A stretch of DNA of 64,000 nt. Origin: Streptomyces sp. NBC_01439 (lineage in GTDB: Bacteria > Actinomycetota > Actinomycetes > Streptomycetales > Streptomycetaceae). Positions within the stretch are counted from its first letter, which is position 1. Every line of letters begins with the position of its first letter. Shown one piece after another: positions 54,868 to 63,673 of the stretch. Both the position numbers and the translations under genes were made by a program. The stretch is from contig NZ_CP109487.1 in NCBI RefSeq assembly GCF_036227605.1, positions 4,469,501 through 4,533,500 of the forward strand, in the 5' to 3' direction. The notes beneath the pieces were generated by a model. It ran no database searches. It was not told the origin of the DNA and was given only the letters and a program-made list of their open reading frames with translations.

Positions 54868-57270
54868 TCAGGAGACCGTCGCGGGGTCGGCCTGCTGGGC
54901 CACCCGCTCGGCGGCTCCGCCCTCGGTCTCGTCGCCGACGGCGATGCCGCGGCGCTTGGAGATGTACACCGCGGCGATGATGACCCCGATCGCGAGGACC
55001 GCGACGACCGCCCGCACGACCGGGCTGCTGTCCCCGCCGTAGCTGAACTGCACGACCGCGGGGGCGATCAGCAGCGCCACCAGGTTCATGACCTTGAGCA
55101 GCGGGTTGATCGCGGGACCCGCGGTGTCCTTGAACGGGTCGCCGACCGTGTCGCCGATGACGACGGCGGCGTGGGCCTCGCTGCCCTTGCCGCCGTGGTG
55201 GCCGTCCTCGACGAGCTTCTTCGCGTTGTCCCACGCGCCACCGGAGTTGGCGAGGAAGACCGCCATCAGGGTGCCGGTGCCGATGGCACCGGCGAGGAAG
55301 GCGCCGAGCGCGCCCACGCCGAGGGAGAAGCCCACGGCGATGGGGGTGAGCACGGCGAGCAGGCCGGGCGTGGCGAGCTCGCGCAGCGCGTCCTTGGTGC
55401 AGATGTCCACGACGCGCCCGTACTCGGGCTTCTCGGTGTAGTCCATGATCCCGGGGTGCTCGCGGAACTGCCGGCGCACCTCGTAGACGACGGCGCCCGC
55501 GGAGCGGGAGACGGCGTTGATGGCGAGCCCGGAGAACAGGAACACGACGGCCGCGCCCAGGATCAGCCCGACGAGGTTGTTGGGCTGTGCGATGTCCAGG
55601 CTGAGGTTCAGCTCCCCGGCCTTGGCGCCGACTTCCTTGACCGCTGCGGCGATCGCGTCGTTGTACGAACCGAACAGCGCCGCCGCGGCGAGCACCGCCG
55701 TGGCGATGGCGATGCCCTTGGTGATGGCCTTCGTGGTGTTGCCCACGGCGTCCAGGTCGGTCAGGACCTGCGCACCGGCGCCCTCGACGTCGCCGGACAT
55801 CTCGGCGATGCCCTGGGCGTTGTCGGAGACGGGCCCGAAGGTGTCCATGGCGACGATGACGCCGACGGTGGTGAGCAGGCCGGTGCCGGCCAGGGCCACG
55901 GCGAAGAGTGCGAGCAGGATCGACGTGCCGCCGAGCAGGAACGCGCCGTAGACGCCGAGGCCGATGAGCAGGGCCGTGTAGACGGCGGACTCCAGGCCCA
56001 CCGAGATTCCGGCGAGGACGACGGTGGCGGCTCCCGTCAGCGAGGATTTGCCGATGTCCCGGACGGGGCGCCGGTTGGTCTCGGTGAAGTAGCCGGTCAG
56101 CTGCTGGATCAGGGCCGCGAGCACGATGCCGATGGCGACGGCGACGACGGCCAGGATCCGCGGGTCACCGGCGTGGTTGGTGATCGCCGGGTTCTCGACG
56201 CCGACGAGCTCCTTGTAGGTGGCCGGCAGGTAGGCGTAGACGGCGATCGCGACCAGCGCCAGGGAGATCACGGCGGAGATGAAGAACCCGCGGTTGATGG
56301 CGGTCATGCCGCTGCGGTCGCTGCGGCGCGGGGAGACCGCGAAGATGCCGATCATCGCGGTGATGACGCCGATCGCGGGCACGATCAGCGGGAAGGCGAG
56401 GCCCAGGTCGCCGAAGGCGGCCTTGCCGAGGATGAGCGCGGCCACCAGGGTGACGGCGTAGGACTCGAAGAGGTCGGCCGCCATTCCGGCGCAGTCTCCG
56501 ACGTTGTCGCCCACGTTGTCGGCGATGGTCGCGGCATTGCGCGGGTCGTCCTCCGGAATGCCCTGCTCGACCTTGCCGACCAGGTCGGCGCCGACGTCGG
56601 CGGCCTTGGTGAAGATTCCGCCGCCCACGCGCATGAACATCGCGATCAGTGCGGCGCCGAGACCGAAGCCCTCCAGGACCTTGGGGGCGTCGGCGGCGTA
56701 GACCAGGACGACGCAGGAGGCGCCGAGGAGGCCGAGGCCGACGGTGAACATGCCGACGACGCCGCCCGTCCGGAAGGCGATCTTCATCGCCTTGTGGGAG
56801 ACCTCGGTCAGGTCCTTGGCGGGCTCCCCCTCGGCCGGGGTGGCCTCGCGTGCGGCAGCGGCGACACGGACGTTGGCGCGGACCGCCAGACGCATGCCGA
56901 TGTACCCAGTGGCGGCCGAGAAGATGGCGCCCACGAGGAAGAAGGCGGAGCGCCCGCCCCGCTGCGTCCAGTCGTCGGCGGGGAGCAGGAAGAGCAGGAA
57001 GAAGACCACGACGGCGAAGATGCCGAGGGTGCGCAACTGGCGGCCGAGGTAGGCGTTGGCGCCTTCCTGGACGGCTGCGGCGATCTTCTTCATGCTGTCG
57101 GTTCCCTCGTCGGCGGCGAGGACCTGGCGGACCAGGATCTGCGCGACGACGAGTGCGGCGAGTGCCACGGCCGCAATGACGATCACGATGAGCCGATTGT
57201 CATCGGTGAGTACTGCGGCTGCCAGATCTGTGGTGCGATCGGGCGCGATAGGGGTGAAGAGCCCCGTCAT
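54868..57270 (-). CDS. hppA: membrane H+-translocating pyrophosphatase (K+-independent)
   Basis: The 800-residue pump has about 16 membrane helices and couples pyrophosphate hydrolysis to proton export. Catalytic acidic motifs are DVGADLVGKVEQGIPEDDPRN, DNVGDNVGDCAGMAADLFE and DTVGDPFKDTAGPA. The subclass marker reads GNTTKA near residue 512. Lys at that position is the known signature of K+-independent enzymes, where K+-dependent ones have Ala. The ATG at 57270 follows AAGGAGGACGA. Longer starts run through the promoter. Confidence 0.97.
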   Translation of the reverse strand: MTGLFTPIAPDRTTDLAAAVLTDDNRLIVIVIAAVALAALVVAQILVRQVLAADEGTDSMKKIAAAVQEGANAYLGRQLRTLGIFAVVVFFLLFLLPADDWTQRGGRSAFFLVGAIFSAATGYIGMRLAVRANVRVAAAAREATPAEGEPAKDLTEVSHKAMKIAFRTGGVVGMFTVGLGLLGASCVVLVYAADAPKVLEGFGLGAALIAMFMRVGGGIFTKAADVGADLVGKVEQGIPEDDPRNAATIADNVGDNVGDCAGMAADLFESYAVTLVAALILGKAAFGDLGLAFPLIVPAIGVITAMIGIFAVSPRRSDRSGMTAINRGFFISAVISLALVAIAVYAYLPATYKELVGVENPAITNHAGDPRILAVVAVAIGIVLAALIQQLTGYFTETNRRPVRDIGKSSLTGAATVVLAGISVGLESAVYTALLIGLGVYGAFLLGGTSILLALFAVALAGTGLLTTVGVIVAMDTFGPVSDNAQGIAEMSGDVEGAGAQVLTDLDAVGNTTKAITKGIAIATAVLAAAALFGSYNDAIAAAVKEVGAKAGELNLSLDIAQPNNLVGLILGAAVVFLFSGLAINAVSRSAGAVVYEVRRQFREHPGIMDYTEKPEYGRVVDICTKDALRELATPGLLAVLTPIAVGFSLGVGALGAFLAGAIGTGTLMAVFLANSGGAWDNAKKLVEDGHHGGKGSEAHAAVVIGDTVGDPFKDTAGPAINPLLKVMNLVALLIAPAVVQFSYGGDSSPVVRAVVAVLAIGVIIAAVYISKRRGIAVGDETEGGAAERVAQQADPATVS

Positions 57271-57308
57271 TCGTCCTCCTTGACGTGATGAGCTCAAGAT
57301 GTGGACGG

Positions 57309-57314
57309 ATTGTA
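57309..57314 (-). promoter_or_regulatory. probable hppA promoter -10
   Basis: TACAAT on the minus strand, 38 bp before the hppA ATG, matches the sigma-70 -10 consensus closely. No good -35 is evident at 16-18 bp (TGTTTT-like at best). Confidence 0.5.
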
Positions 57315-57393
57315 GGGAGCGCGCCCCGATCAAAACAGTGCGCAGGAAACGCAATTGGCGCGCTCTCGCTCCTCAGCAATAGATCGCGTCACT

Positions 57394-57418
57394 CCATTAC
57401 CCCCGAAAGGGGTAATGG
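57394..57418. other. unexplained hairpin between hppA and the anti-sigma gene
   Basis: CCATTACCCC and its exact complement flank a CGAAA loop. It lies about 80 bp upstream of the hppA -10 and is distinct from the terminator at 57462-57484. It might be a protein-binding dyad. Confidence 0.45.
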
Positions 57419-57458
57419 GACAAAGGCATTGACGCCCCATCATTGATCTAGGGAAATG

Positions 57459-57484
57459 AAAAAGGCCCTGCTCAGCAGGGCCTT
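57459..57484 (-). terminator. terminator of the bldG operon
   Basis: An 11-bp AAGGCCCTGCT stem with a one-nucleotide centre at 57462-57484 is followed on the minus strand by TTTTTC. It is a classical intrinsic terminator 54 nt beyond the anti-sigma gene stop. Confidence 0.88.
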
Positions 57485-57537
57485 GATAAAGATCCGAAGA
57501 TACGAAGGATTGCGCACGAAGCAGATCACAGTGGATC

Positions 57538-57978
57538 TCAAGGAAGCTCGGAAACTCCGGAGACGGGCCAGCTCATCCGGATGGTCCCGCCCGATTCCCC
57601 GCTGCTCACCTCGACGTCGTCGACGAGCCCGCTGATCACCGCGAGACCCATCTCGTCCTCGGTCTCGCCCTCGGACTCCAGGACGGCGGTGATGCCGGAC
57701 ACCGCGTCGGCCGCGCTACCGGACGGCCCGGGGACCTCGTCGCCGACCTCGATGGAGAACGTCTTGTCCTCCTCGATCAGCACCACCCGGACGGGCGCGG
57801 TCAGTCCGTTGCTCCGATGGAGTCCGACGGCACGCGAACAGGCCTCGCCCACGGCGAGGCGGACCTCGTCGAGGACGGCTTCGTCCACGCCGACCCGGCG
57901 CGCCACGGCGGCTGCGACCAGGCGGGCCGTCCGGACGTGTTCGGGCTGGGCGCTGAAGCGCAGTTCAACGGTGGCCAT
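57538..57978 (-). CDS. anti-sigma factor (RsbW-like ATPase) of the bldG operon
   Basis: The 146-residue HATPase_c protein shows N-box LDEVRLAVGEACSRAVGLH near residue 40, G1 region VGDEVPGPSG, and G2 region EMGLAVISGLVDDVEV. In S. coelicolor the equivalent gene (called ApgA, as I recall) follows bldG and its product interacts with BldG to control sigma factors. The ATG at 57978 has GAGGGGG 6 nt upstream. It is 122 nt after bldG in the same direction, and the operon ends at the strong terminator beyond. Confidence 0.93.
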   Translation of the reverse strand: MATVELRFSAQPEHVRTARLVAAAVARRVGVDEAVLDEVRLAVGEACSRAVGLHRSNGLTAPVRVVLIEEDKTFSIEVGDEVPGPSGSAADAVSGITAVLESEGETEDEMGLAVISGLVDDVEVSSGESGGTIRMSWPVSGVSELP

Positions 57979-58100
57979 GCGCATCCCCCTCGGACTACGG
58001 GCGTGCCTTGACAGGGGCCCGGGCCAACCATGGCCCGGTACCCCCGCTCTCCTTGTCGGCTCCCTGCCGCCCGAAGGCCACAGGGGGCCGCGCGGAGCCG

Positions 58101-58442
58101 TCAGTCGGTGGCGTTGACGGCGTCTTCCACCGTGGTGTGGATCGGAAACACCTTGGTCAGACCGGTGATGCGGAAGATCTTCAGGATGCGCTCCTGGTTG
58201 CACACCAGACGGAGCGAGCCCTCGTGCGCACGAACGCGCTTGAGGCCTCCCACCAGCACACCGAGGCCGGTGGAGTCGAGGAAGTCCACCCGCTCCATGT
58301 CGACAACCAGGTGGTAGCTGCCGTCGTTCACCAACTCGACCAACTGCTCGCGCAGCTTGGGCGCGGTATACACATCAATCTCGCCACCGACCTCCACGAC
58401 CGTACGGTCGCCGACAGTGCGAGTCGACAGGGACAGGTCCAC
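58101..58442 (-). CDS. bldG: anti-sigma factor antagonist BldG
   Basis: The 113-residue STAS-domain protein is almost identical to S. coelicolor BldG as I remember it. The phosphorylated serine is Ser57 in [13 protein letters not shown]. BldG is required for aerial mycelium and antibiotic production in Streptomyces. Its phosphorylation state sets the activity of partner anti-sigma factors. The GTG start follows GGAGGATCC. It is divergent from the helicase gene with 70 bp between starts. Confidence 0.97.
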   Translation of the reverse strand: MDLSLSTRTVGDRTVVEVGGEIDVYTAPKLREQLVELVNDGSYHLVVDMERVDFLDSTGLGVLVGGLKRVRAHEGSLRLVCNQERILKIFRITGLTKVFPIHTTVEDAVNATD

Positions 58443-58512
58443 GGATCCTCCAGCACCTTGCTATCGAGCGACGCCCCCTCACCCGAAGGTAGGCGAGGGA
58501 TTGGCTGCCGCG

Positions 58513-60993
58513 ATGGCATTCAATCACTTACCGGCAGGCGCGCACGACGCCTTCGGACCATTGTCCCGCACGCCGGTGGCACACTCGGTTCCAATGGCCA
58601 ACACATCTGGTCCCGGACGGCCCACGGCGCGCACGGACCCACGACCCGCTCCCGACACGGTCCTGGACCGCCTGTCACGGGGGCCTTCGCGTGCTGCGCG
58701 CATCACTCATACGGAGCACTTGCCCCCTCGGGCGGGTCGTCATGCAGTCTGGCCGGACCGCATCCGAACAGACGTCGTAGCCGCGATCGGATCGGCCGGA
58801 ATCGACCATCCGTGGGAACACCAGGCCGCGGCGGCCGAGCTCGCCCTCGACGGAACGTCCGTGGTCGTGGCCACCGGAACCGCCTCTGGCAAGTCCCTCG
58901 CCTACCTGGCGCCCGTGCTCTCGGCCCTCGCGGACGGCGCCGGGGCCCCGAACGGCCGGGGCGCGACCGCCCTGTACCTGGCCCCCACCAAGGCCCTGGC
59001 GGCCGACCAGCGGCGCGCGGTACGGGAACTGGCCGCCCCGCTGGGCAACGCCGTGCGCCCCGCGGTCTACGACGGGGACACGCCCGTCGAGGAACGCGAG
59101 TGGGTGCGCCAGTACGCGAACTACGTCCTGACCAACCCCGACATGCTGCACCGCGGGATCCTCCCGGCCCACCCGCGCTGGTCGTCCTTCCTGCGTGCCC
59201 TGCGCTACGTCGTGATCGACGAGTGCCACACCTACCGCGGGGTCTTCGGCTCCCACGTGGCACAGGTGCTGCGCCGACTGCGACGGCTGTGCGCCCGCTA
59301 CGGCGCGGAACCCGTCTTCCTGCTGGCCTCCGCCACCGCGAGCGACCCGGCGGCGGCCGCGTCGCGGCTGACCGGCGTACGGGTGATCGAAATCACCGAC
59401 GACGCCTCACCGCGGGGCGAGGTGGTCTTCGCCCTCTGGGAGCCGCCGCTGCTCACCGAGCTGCGCGGCGAAAAGGGCGCGCCCGTACGCCGGACGGCCA
59501 CCGCCGAGACGGCCGACCTGCTGACCGACCTGGTCGTCCAGGGGGTCCGAACGGTCGCCTTCGTCCGCTCCCGGCGCGGCGCCGAGCTGATCTCCGTGAT
59601 CACCCAGGAACGGCTCGCGTCGGTCGACCGGTCCCTGACCCGCCGGGTCGCCGCCTACCGGGGCGGATACCTCCCCGAGGAGCGCCGGGCCCTGGAGCGG
59701 GCCCTGCACTCCGGCGAGCTGCTCGGACTGGCCGCCACGACGGCCCTGGAGCTGGGTGTGGACGTCTCCGGCCTGGACGCCGTCCTGATCACCGGCTACC
59801 CGGGTACGAGGGCCTCCCTGTGGCAGCAGGCGGGCCGCGCGGGGCGCTCGGGCCAGGGCGCCCTGGCCGTGCTGATCGCCCGGGACGACCCGCTGGACAC
59901 CTACCTCGTCCACCATCCGGAGGCGCTGTTCCGGCAACCGGTGGAGGCCACCGTCCTGGACCCCGACAACCCGTACGTCCTCGCCCCCCACCTGTGCGCG
60001 GCGGCGGCGGAGCTCCCGCTGACCGAGGCGGACCTGGAACTCTTCGGCCCGGCGACCGTGGACCTCCTCCCCCAGCTCGAAGCGGCGAAGCTGCTGCGCC
60101 GCCGGGCGACCGCCTGGCACTGGACCCGCCGGGAACGGGCCTCGGACCTGACGGACATCCGGGGTGGCGGCGGCCGCCCGGTGCAGATCGTCGAGGCCTC
60201 GACCGGCCGGCTGCTGGGTACGGTCGACGAGTCGGCGGCCCACACCGCCGTCCACGAGGGGGCCGTCCACCTCCACCAGGGCCGCACGTATCTCGTGAAG
60301 CACCTGGACCTGGAGGATGCGGCGGCCCTCGTGGAACAGGCGGACCCGCCCTTCTCCACCACGGCCCGTGACACCACCTCCATCTCCGTCTTGGAGACCG
60401 AGACCGAGATCCCGTGGGGCTCGGCCCGGCTCTGCTTCGGCTCCGTCGAGGTCACCAACCAGGTCGTCTCCTATCTGCGCCGCAAGCTGATCACCGGCGA
60501 GGTGCTGGGCGAGGCCAAGCTCGACCTGCCGCCCCGCACCCTGCGCACCCGGGCCGTGTGGTGGACGGTGACCGAGGACCAACTCGACGAGGCCCGGATC
60601 AACCCGGAGATCCTCGGCGGCGCCCTGCACGCCGCCGAGCACGCCTCCATCGGCATGCTCCCGCTGTTCGCCACCTGCGACCGCTGGGACATCGGCGGCG
60701 TCTCCGTACCGCTGCATCCCGACACCCTCCTCCCCACGGTCTTCGTCTACGACGGTCACCCCGGCGGCGCCGGCTTCGCGGAGCGCGCCTTCAGCACCGC
60801 CCGTGCCTGGCTGACGGCGACCCGTGACGCGATCGCGGCCTGCGAGTGCGAAGCCGGCTGCCCTTCCTGCATCCAGTCCCCCAAGTGCGGCAACGGCAAC
60901 GAACCCCTGCACAAGCGCGGCGCCATCCGCCTCCTGACACGCCTCCTCTCCGAATCACCGGCCGCCCCACCCGCCGCCCCCTCCGAGCCCTGA
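58513..60993 (+). CDS. DEAD/DEAH-box helicase with C-terminal DUF1998 (MrfA/YprA-like)
   Basis: The 826-residue superfamily 2 helicase shows Walker A VVATGTASGKSLAYL near residue 120, DEXH box VVIDECHTYRGVFGSH, motif III ASATAS, and motif VI QQAGRAGRSGQG. The C-terminal DUF1998 has the four-Cys zinc cluster CECEAGCPSCIQ. MrfA of Bacillus is a mitomycin-repair helicase of this family, so DNA repair is likely. The ATG at 58513 is the conserved-looking start. Upstream frames overlap bldG. It faces the tad operon end. Confidence 0.93.
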   Translation: MAFNHLPAGAHDAFGPLSRTPVAHSVPMANTSGPGRPTARTDPRPAPDTVLDRLSRGPSRAARITHTEHLPPRAGRHAVWPDRIRTDVVAAIGSAGIDHPWEHQAAAAELALDGTSVVVATGTASGKSLAYLAPVLSALADGAGAPNGRGATALYLAPTKALAADQRRAVRELAAPLGNAVRPAVYDGDTPVEEREWVRQYANYVLTNPDMLHRGILPAHPRWSSFLRALRYVVIDECHTYRGVFGSHVAQVLRRLRRLCARYGAEPVFLLASATASDPAAAASRLTGVRVIEITDDASPRGEVVFALWEPPLLTELRGEKGAPVRRTATAETADLLTDLVVQGVRTVAFVRSRRGAELISVITQERLASVDRSLTRRVAAYRGGYLPEERRALERALHSGELLGLAATTALELGVDVSGLDAVLITGYPGTRASLWQQAGRAGRSGQGALAVLIARDDPLDTYLVHHPEALFRQPVEATVLDPDNPYVLAPHLCAAAAELPLTEADLELFGPATVDLLPQLEAAKLLRRRATAWHWTRRERASDLTDIRGGGGRPVQIVEASTGRLLGTVDESAAHTAVHEGAVHLHQGRTYLVKHLDLEDAAALVEQADPPFSTTARDTTSISVLETETEIPWGSARLCFGSVEVTNQVVSYLRRKLITGEVLGEAKLDLPPRTLRTRAVWWTVTEDQLDEARINPEILGGALHAAEHASIGMLPLFATCDRWDIGGVSVPLHPDTLLPTVFVYDGHPGGAGFAERAFSTARAWLTATRDAIAACECEAGCPSCIQSPKCGNGNEPLHKRGAIRLLTRLLSESPAAPPAAPSEP

Positions 60994-61057
60994 CCAGGCC
61001 TGAACGGGCCCGACGCGGCCCCGTACCCGGTCCGCCGGTTCCCCGGTCCCCAGGGCC

Positions 61058-61396
61058 TCAGCCCGGCGGGCCGGGCGGGCCCGACCGGGCCCGGATCGTC
61101 GCCGCGAACGGGCCCGCCGCGACCCGGGCGGTGACCTCGGCGACCTCGCCCCGGAGCAGGCACGCGCCGAGCGCCGCGCCCTGCGCCCGGGCCACCCGCA
61201 GGGCCGCCGCGCACGCCGTCTCCGGCCCGTGGGCCCAGGTGGCCGCCGCCGCGAGCGCCGCCAGGTCGGCGGCCGCCGCCGCCCGGTGGCGAGCCACGAC
61301 GGCCTGGCCGAGCAGCAGCACCCCGCCGAACACCGCAGCCAGCACCGTCGCCACCAGCGCCGCCCAGACCGTGGCCGAACCCCGGTCCCGGCTCAC
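61058..61396 (-). CDS. TadE/G-like secreted protein (Rv3654c family)
   Basis: The 112-residue protein has a type IV pilin-like N-terminus, DRGSATVWAALVATVLAAV, followed by a long helix and a small domain. It matches the Rv3654c-like minor pseudopilins at the end of actinobacterial tad loci. The GTG overlaps the preceding stop as GTGA. It is the last gene of the operon and precedes the convergent helicase. Confidence 0.88.
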   Translation of the reverse strand: MSRDRGSATVWAALVATVLAAVFGGVLLLGQAVVARHRAAAAADLAALAAAATWAHGPETACAAALRVARAQGAALGACLLRGEVAEVTARVAAGPFAATIRARSGPPGPPG

Positions 61397-61779
61397 GGCG
61401 GCGGCCCCACGCTGTCCTCCGCCAGGGCCACCGCCTGCGCGCCGAGCCGTACCGGCAGCCCGCCCGGCCCGGGCGCCTTCGCCGCCACCCGGACCCGCCA
61501 GAGGTCACCCGTCCGCTCCAGCTCCACCCGCGCTCCCGGCGGGGCGGCCTCCCGGGCCGCCGCCTCCACCACCTCCACGGGCTCCGACCTGGCCGCCGCC
61601 CGGGCTCCGGCCCGGGCCGCGTCCACACACCGGATCTGCGCGGCCGCCGCCATCAGGGCCCACACCAGCAGCGCCGCGAACAGCACCAGTGCCGGAATCA
61701 CCAGGGCGGCCTCCGCCGTCACGTATCCGCGGTCCGACTTTCCCCGGATGCGCTGTGACTTGCCCTCAGAACGGCACAT
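61393..61779 (-). CDS. TadE-like minor pilin
   Basis: The 128-residue protein has the TadE signature DRGYVTAEAALVIPALVLFAALL, with the Glu typical at +5 of the mature pilin. A variable C-terminal domain follows. It would be processed by a TadV-type peptidase and help Flp pilus assembly. The ATG at 61779 follows GGAAAGG and overlaps the Flp gene by 14 nt. Confidence 0.9.
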   Translation of the reverse strand: MCRSEGKSQRIRGKSDRGYVTAEAALVIPALVLFAALLVWALMAAAAQIRCVDAARAGARAAARSEPVEVVEAAAREAAPPGARVELERTGDLWRVRVAAKAPGPGGLPVRLGAQAVALAEDSVGPPP

Positions 61780-61963
61780 CGAGCGCCTTTCCGATGGTCG
61801 ACTGAAGGGCCGTGGAGACGACTTCACTCGTCACCACCTTGTAGAGGACGGCCGCGAATGCGCAGGCCGCGATCGTTCCCATCGCGTATTCCGACGTGGA
61901 CATCCCCTTGTCGCCCCCGTGCGCCCCGAGCGCCGTCCGTACACGAAACCAGATGATCCTCAT
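61766..61963 (-). CDS. Flp-type pilin (DUF4244)
   Basis: The 65-residue prepilin has a short positively charged leader ending KG|MSTSEYAMGT. The class IVb cleavage rule G-X4-EY is fully satisfied, and the hydrophobic helix AACAFAAVLYKVV follows. It would be the major pilus or pseudopilus subunit. AGGAGG precedes the ATG at ideal spacing, the strongest Shine-Dalgarno in the operon, consistent with higher expression of the pilin. Confidence 0.93.
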   Translation of the reverse strand: MRIIWFRVRTALGAHGGDKGMSTSEYAMGTIAACAFAAVLYKVVTSEVVSTALQSTIGKALDVPF

Positions 61964-62012
61964 GACAACCTCCTGTGAATTTCCGCTGTTGCTGTCTGTG
62001 GCCCATGCGACT

Positions 62013-62789
62013 TCAGGTGCTCGAGAGAAGTCCCGAGGCCATACCGATCACCACCGGAGCGACTCCGATCGCGAGAAAAGCGGGGAGGAAACACAGCCCC
62101 ACCGGTGCGGTGACGAGAACCGCCGCCCGCTGCGCCCGCGCTCCCACCGTGCGGGCCCGGTCCTCTCTGAGCCCGGACGCGAGCCGGGAGACCGGCTCCG
62201 CCGCGGGCGCCCCCGTCCGCGCGGCCCGTTCCAGGCACTCCGCGAGCGCCCGGGCGCCCGGTATCTCCGCCAACCTCCCCCACCCGGCGCCCGGTTCGCC
62301 GCCGAGCCGCAGCTCCGCCCCGGCTCTCGCCAGCTGGTCACCCACCGGGCCGCCCAGCGACTCCCCCACCACCTCCGCGGCCTCCACCGGGCCCGCCCCG
62401 GCCGCCAGGCACGCGGCCAACAGGTCTGCGGCGAAAGGCAACTGACGCTCCACCTCCTGCACATCAGCTCCGACCGATGGCCGCGCCCTGGCCTGCCACC
62501 GCCGCACACCGAACGCGGCCAGGCCGCCGACAGCCACACCCGTCACCCCGCCCACGAGCACCCAGCCCGCCAGCAGCGCCCCGACGGACCCGGCCCACGC
62601 GGCCACCACACCCCTCAGCGCGGAGCCGAACACCGGCCTTCGAAGTCCCGGTCCAGCTCCCAACAGGGCTGCGGCCCTGCGCGCGATCGCCCGCGTCCGG
62701 AACCGCGCCATCACCGCTGACACCCACCACAGCGAGACCACGGCCAAGCAGGCGGCGATCCCCAGCCTGTGGACGACGAAGCTGCCCAT
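62013..62789 (-). CDS. tadC: TadC-like type II secretion system F-domain protein
   Basis: The 258-residue inner-membrane protein has a T2SSF domain (VERQLPFAADLLAACLAAGAG, VSRLASGLREDRARTV) and a C-terminal hydrophobic pair (APVGLCFLPAFLAIGVAPVVIGMA). It forms the pilus platform with TadB. The ATG overlaps the tadB stop as TGATG. Confidence 0.92.
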   Translation of the reverse strand: MGSFVVHRLGIAACLAVVSLWWVSAVMARFRTRAIARRAAALLGAGPGLRRPVFGSALRGVVAAWAGSVGALLAGWVLVGGVTGVAVGGLAAFGVRRWQARARPSVGADVQEVERQLPFAADLLAACLAAGAGPVEAAEVVGESLGGPVGDQLARAGAELRLGGEPGAGWGRLAEIPGARALAECLERAARTGAPAAEPVSRLASGLREDRARTVGARAQRAAVLVTAPVGLCFLPAFLAIGVAPVVIGMASGLLSST

Positions 62790-63673
62790 CAGCGCTCCCC
62801 CGCTCGGACGATCCGCCGGCACCACAACAGCCCGAGCGCCTCCAACACCCCGCCGGCCAGCAGGCACCCCCATCCCATCGGCGTGTGCAGCAGCACCCGC
62901 AACGGATCCGCGCCCAGACCGGTGCCGATCAGCAGACCCACCAGCGGCAGCAGGGCGAGCACCAACACCGTCGACCGCGCCCCCGCCAACTGGGCCCGCA
63001 GCGACTCCTGCCGGTCCCGCTCGGCCCGCAGGGCCCCCTCCAGCCGTTCCAGTCCGGCGGCCAGTCCCGCGCCGCCGTCGACCGACACCCGCCAGCAGGC
63101 CGCCATCCCGCCCAGCCCTTCCGCCCCGGACTCCCGCGCCGCCTGGCGCAACGCACCGGTCACGTCCCCGCCGAAGGCCGCGGCAGCCAGCACGCCCGTC
63201 TCCGCCGCACCCGACCCGCCGGGGCCGACGACCGTCCTGCGCAGGGCGGCCGTCAGCGCCTGCCCGGGCTGAGCTCCCGCCCGCAGCTCGCCCACCACCG
63301 CCCCGCACAGGGCCACCACCTCGGCGGCCCGCGCCGCCCGGGCCCGCTCCCGCGCCCGTACCCGCAGCCACCGGCGCACCAGCGGCACCCCCGCCGCCCC
63401 CGCCAGCAGCGGGATCACCGACCCGCCGAGCACCGCCACCAGCAGCCCCGCCGCGAGACTGACCCACTCCCGCCACCGCGCTGCCCGCACCCGTACCGCG
63501 ATCAGCAGCCGCTCCTGACGCAGCGGACCGACCGGAACCACCGGACCGGCCGCAGCGAGGACCACCTGGACCCGCCGGGACACCCGGTCGCCACCGGCCA
63601 GCCCCCAAGCGGCCGCGCCGGCGCACAGCACCCCGGCGAACAGCGGCACCGGCAGCCCCGCCCCCGCGCTCAC
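62789..63673 (-). CDS. tadB: TadB-like type II secretion system F-domain protein
   Basis: The 294-residue membrane protein has two N-terminal helices, the T2SSF core (EVVALCGAVVGELRAGAQPG, GMAACWRVSVDGGAGLAAGL) and C-terminal helices. The GTG at 63673 overlaps the tadA stop as GTGA. Longer in-frame starts overlap tadA and are rejected. It partners TadC. Confidence 0.92.
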   Translation of the reverse strand: MSAGAGLPVPLFAGVLCAGAAAWGLAGGDRVSRRVQVVLAAAGPVVPVGPLRQERLLIAVRVRAARWREWVSLAAGLLVAVLGGSVIPLLAGAAGVPLVRRWLRVRARERARAARAAEVVALCGAVVGELRAGAQPGQALTAALRRTVVGPGGSGAAETGVLAAAAFGGDVTGALRQAARESGAEGLGGMAACWRVSVDGGAGLAAGLERLEGALRAERDRQESLRAQLAGARSTVLVLALLPLVGLLIGTGLGADPLRVLLHTPMGWGCLLAGGVLEALGLLWCRRIVRAGER

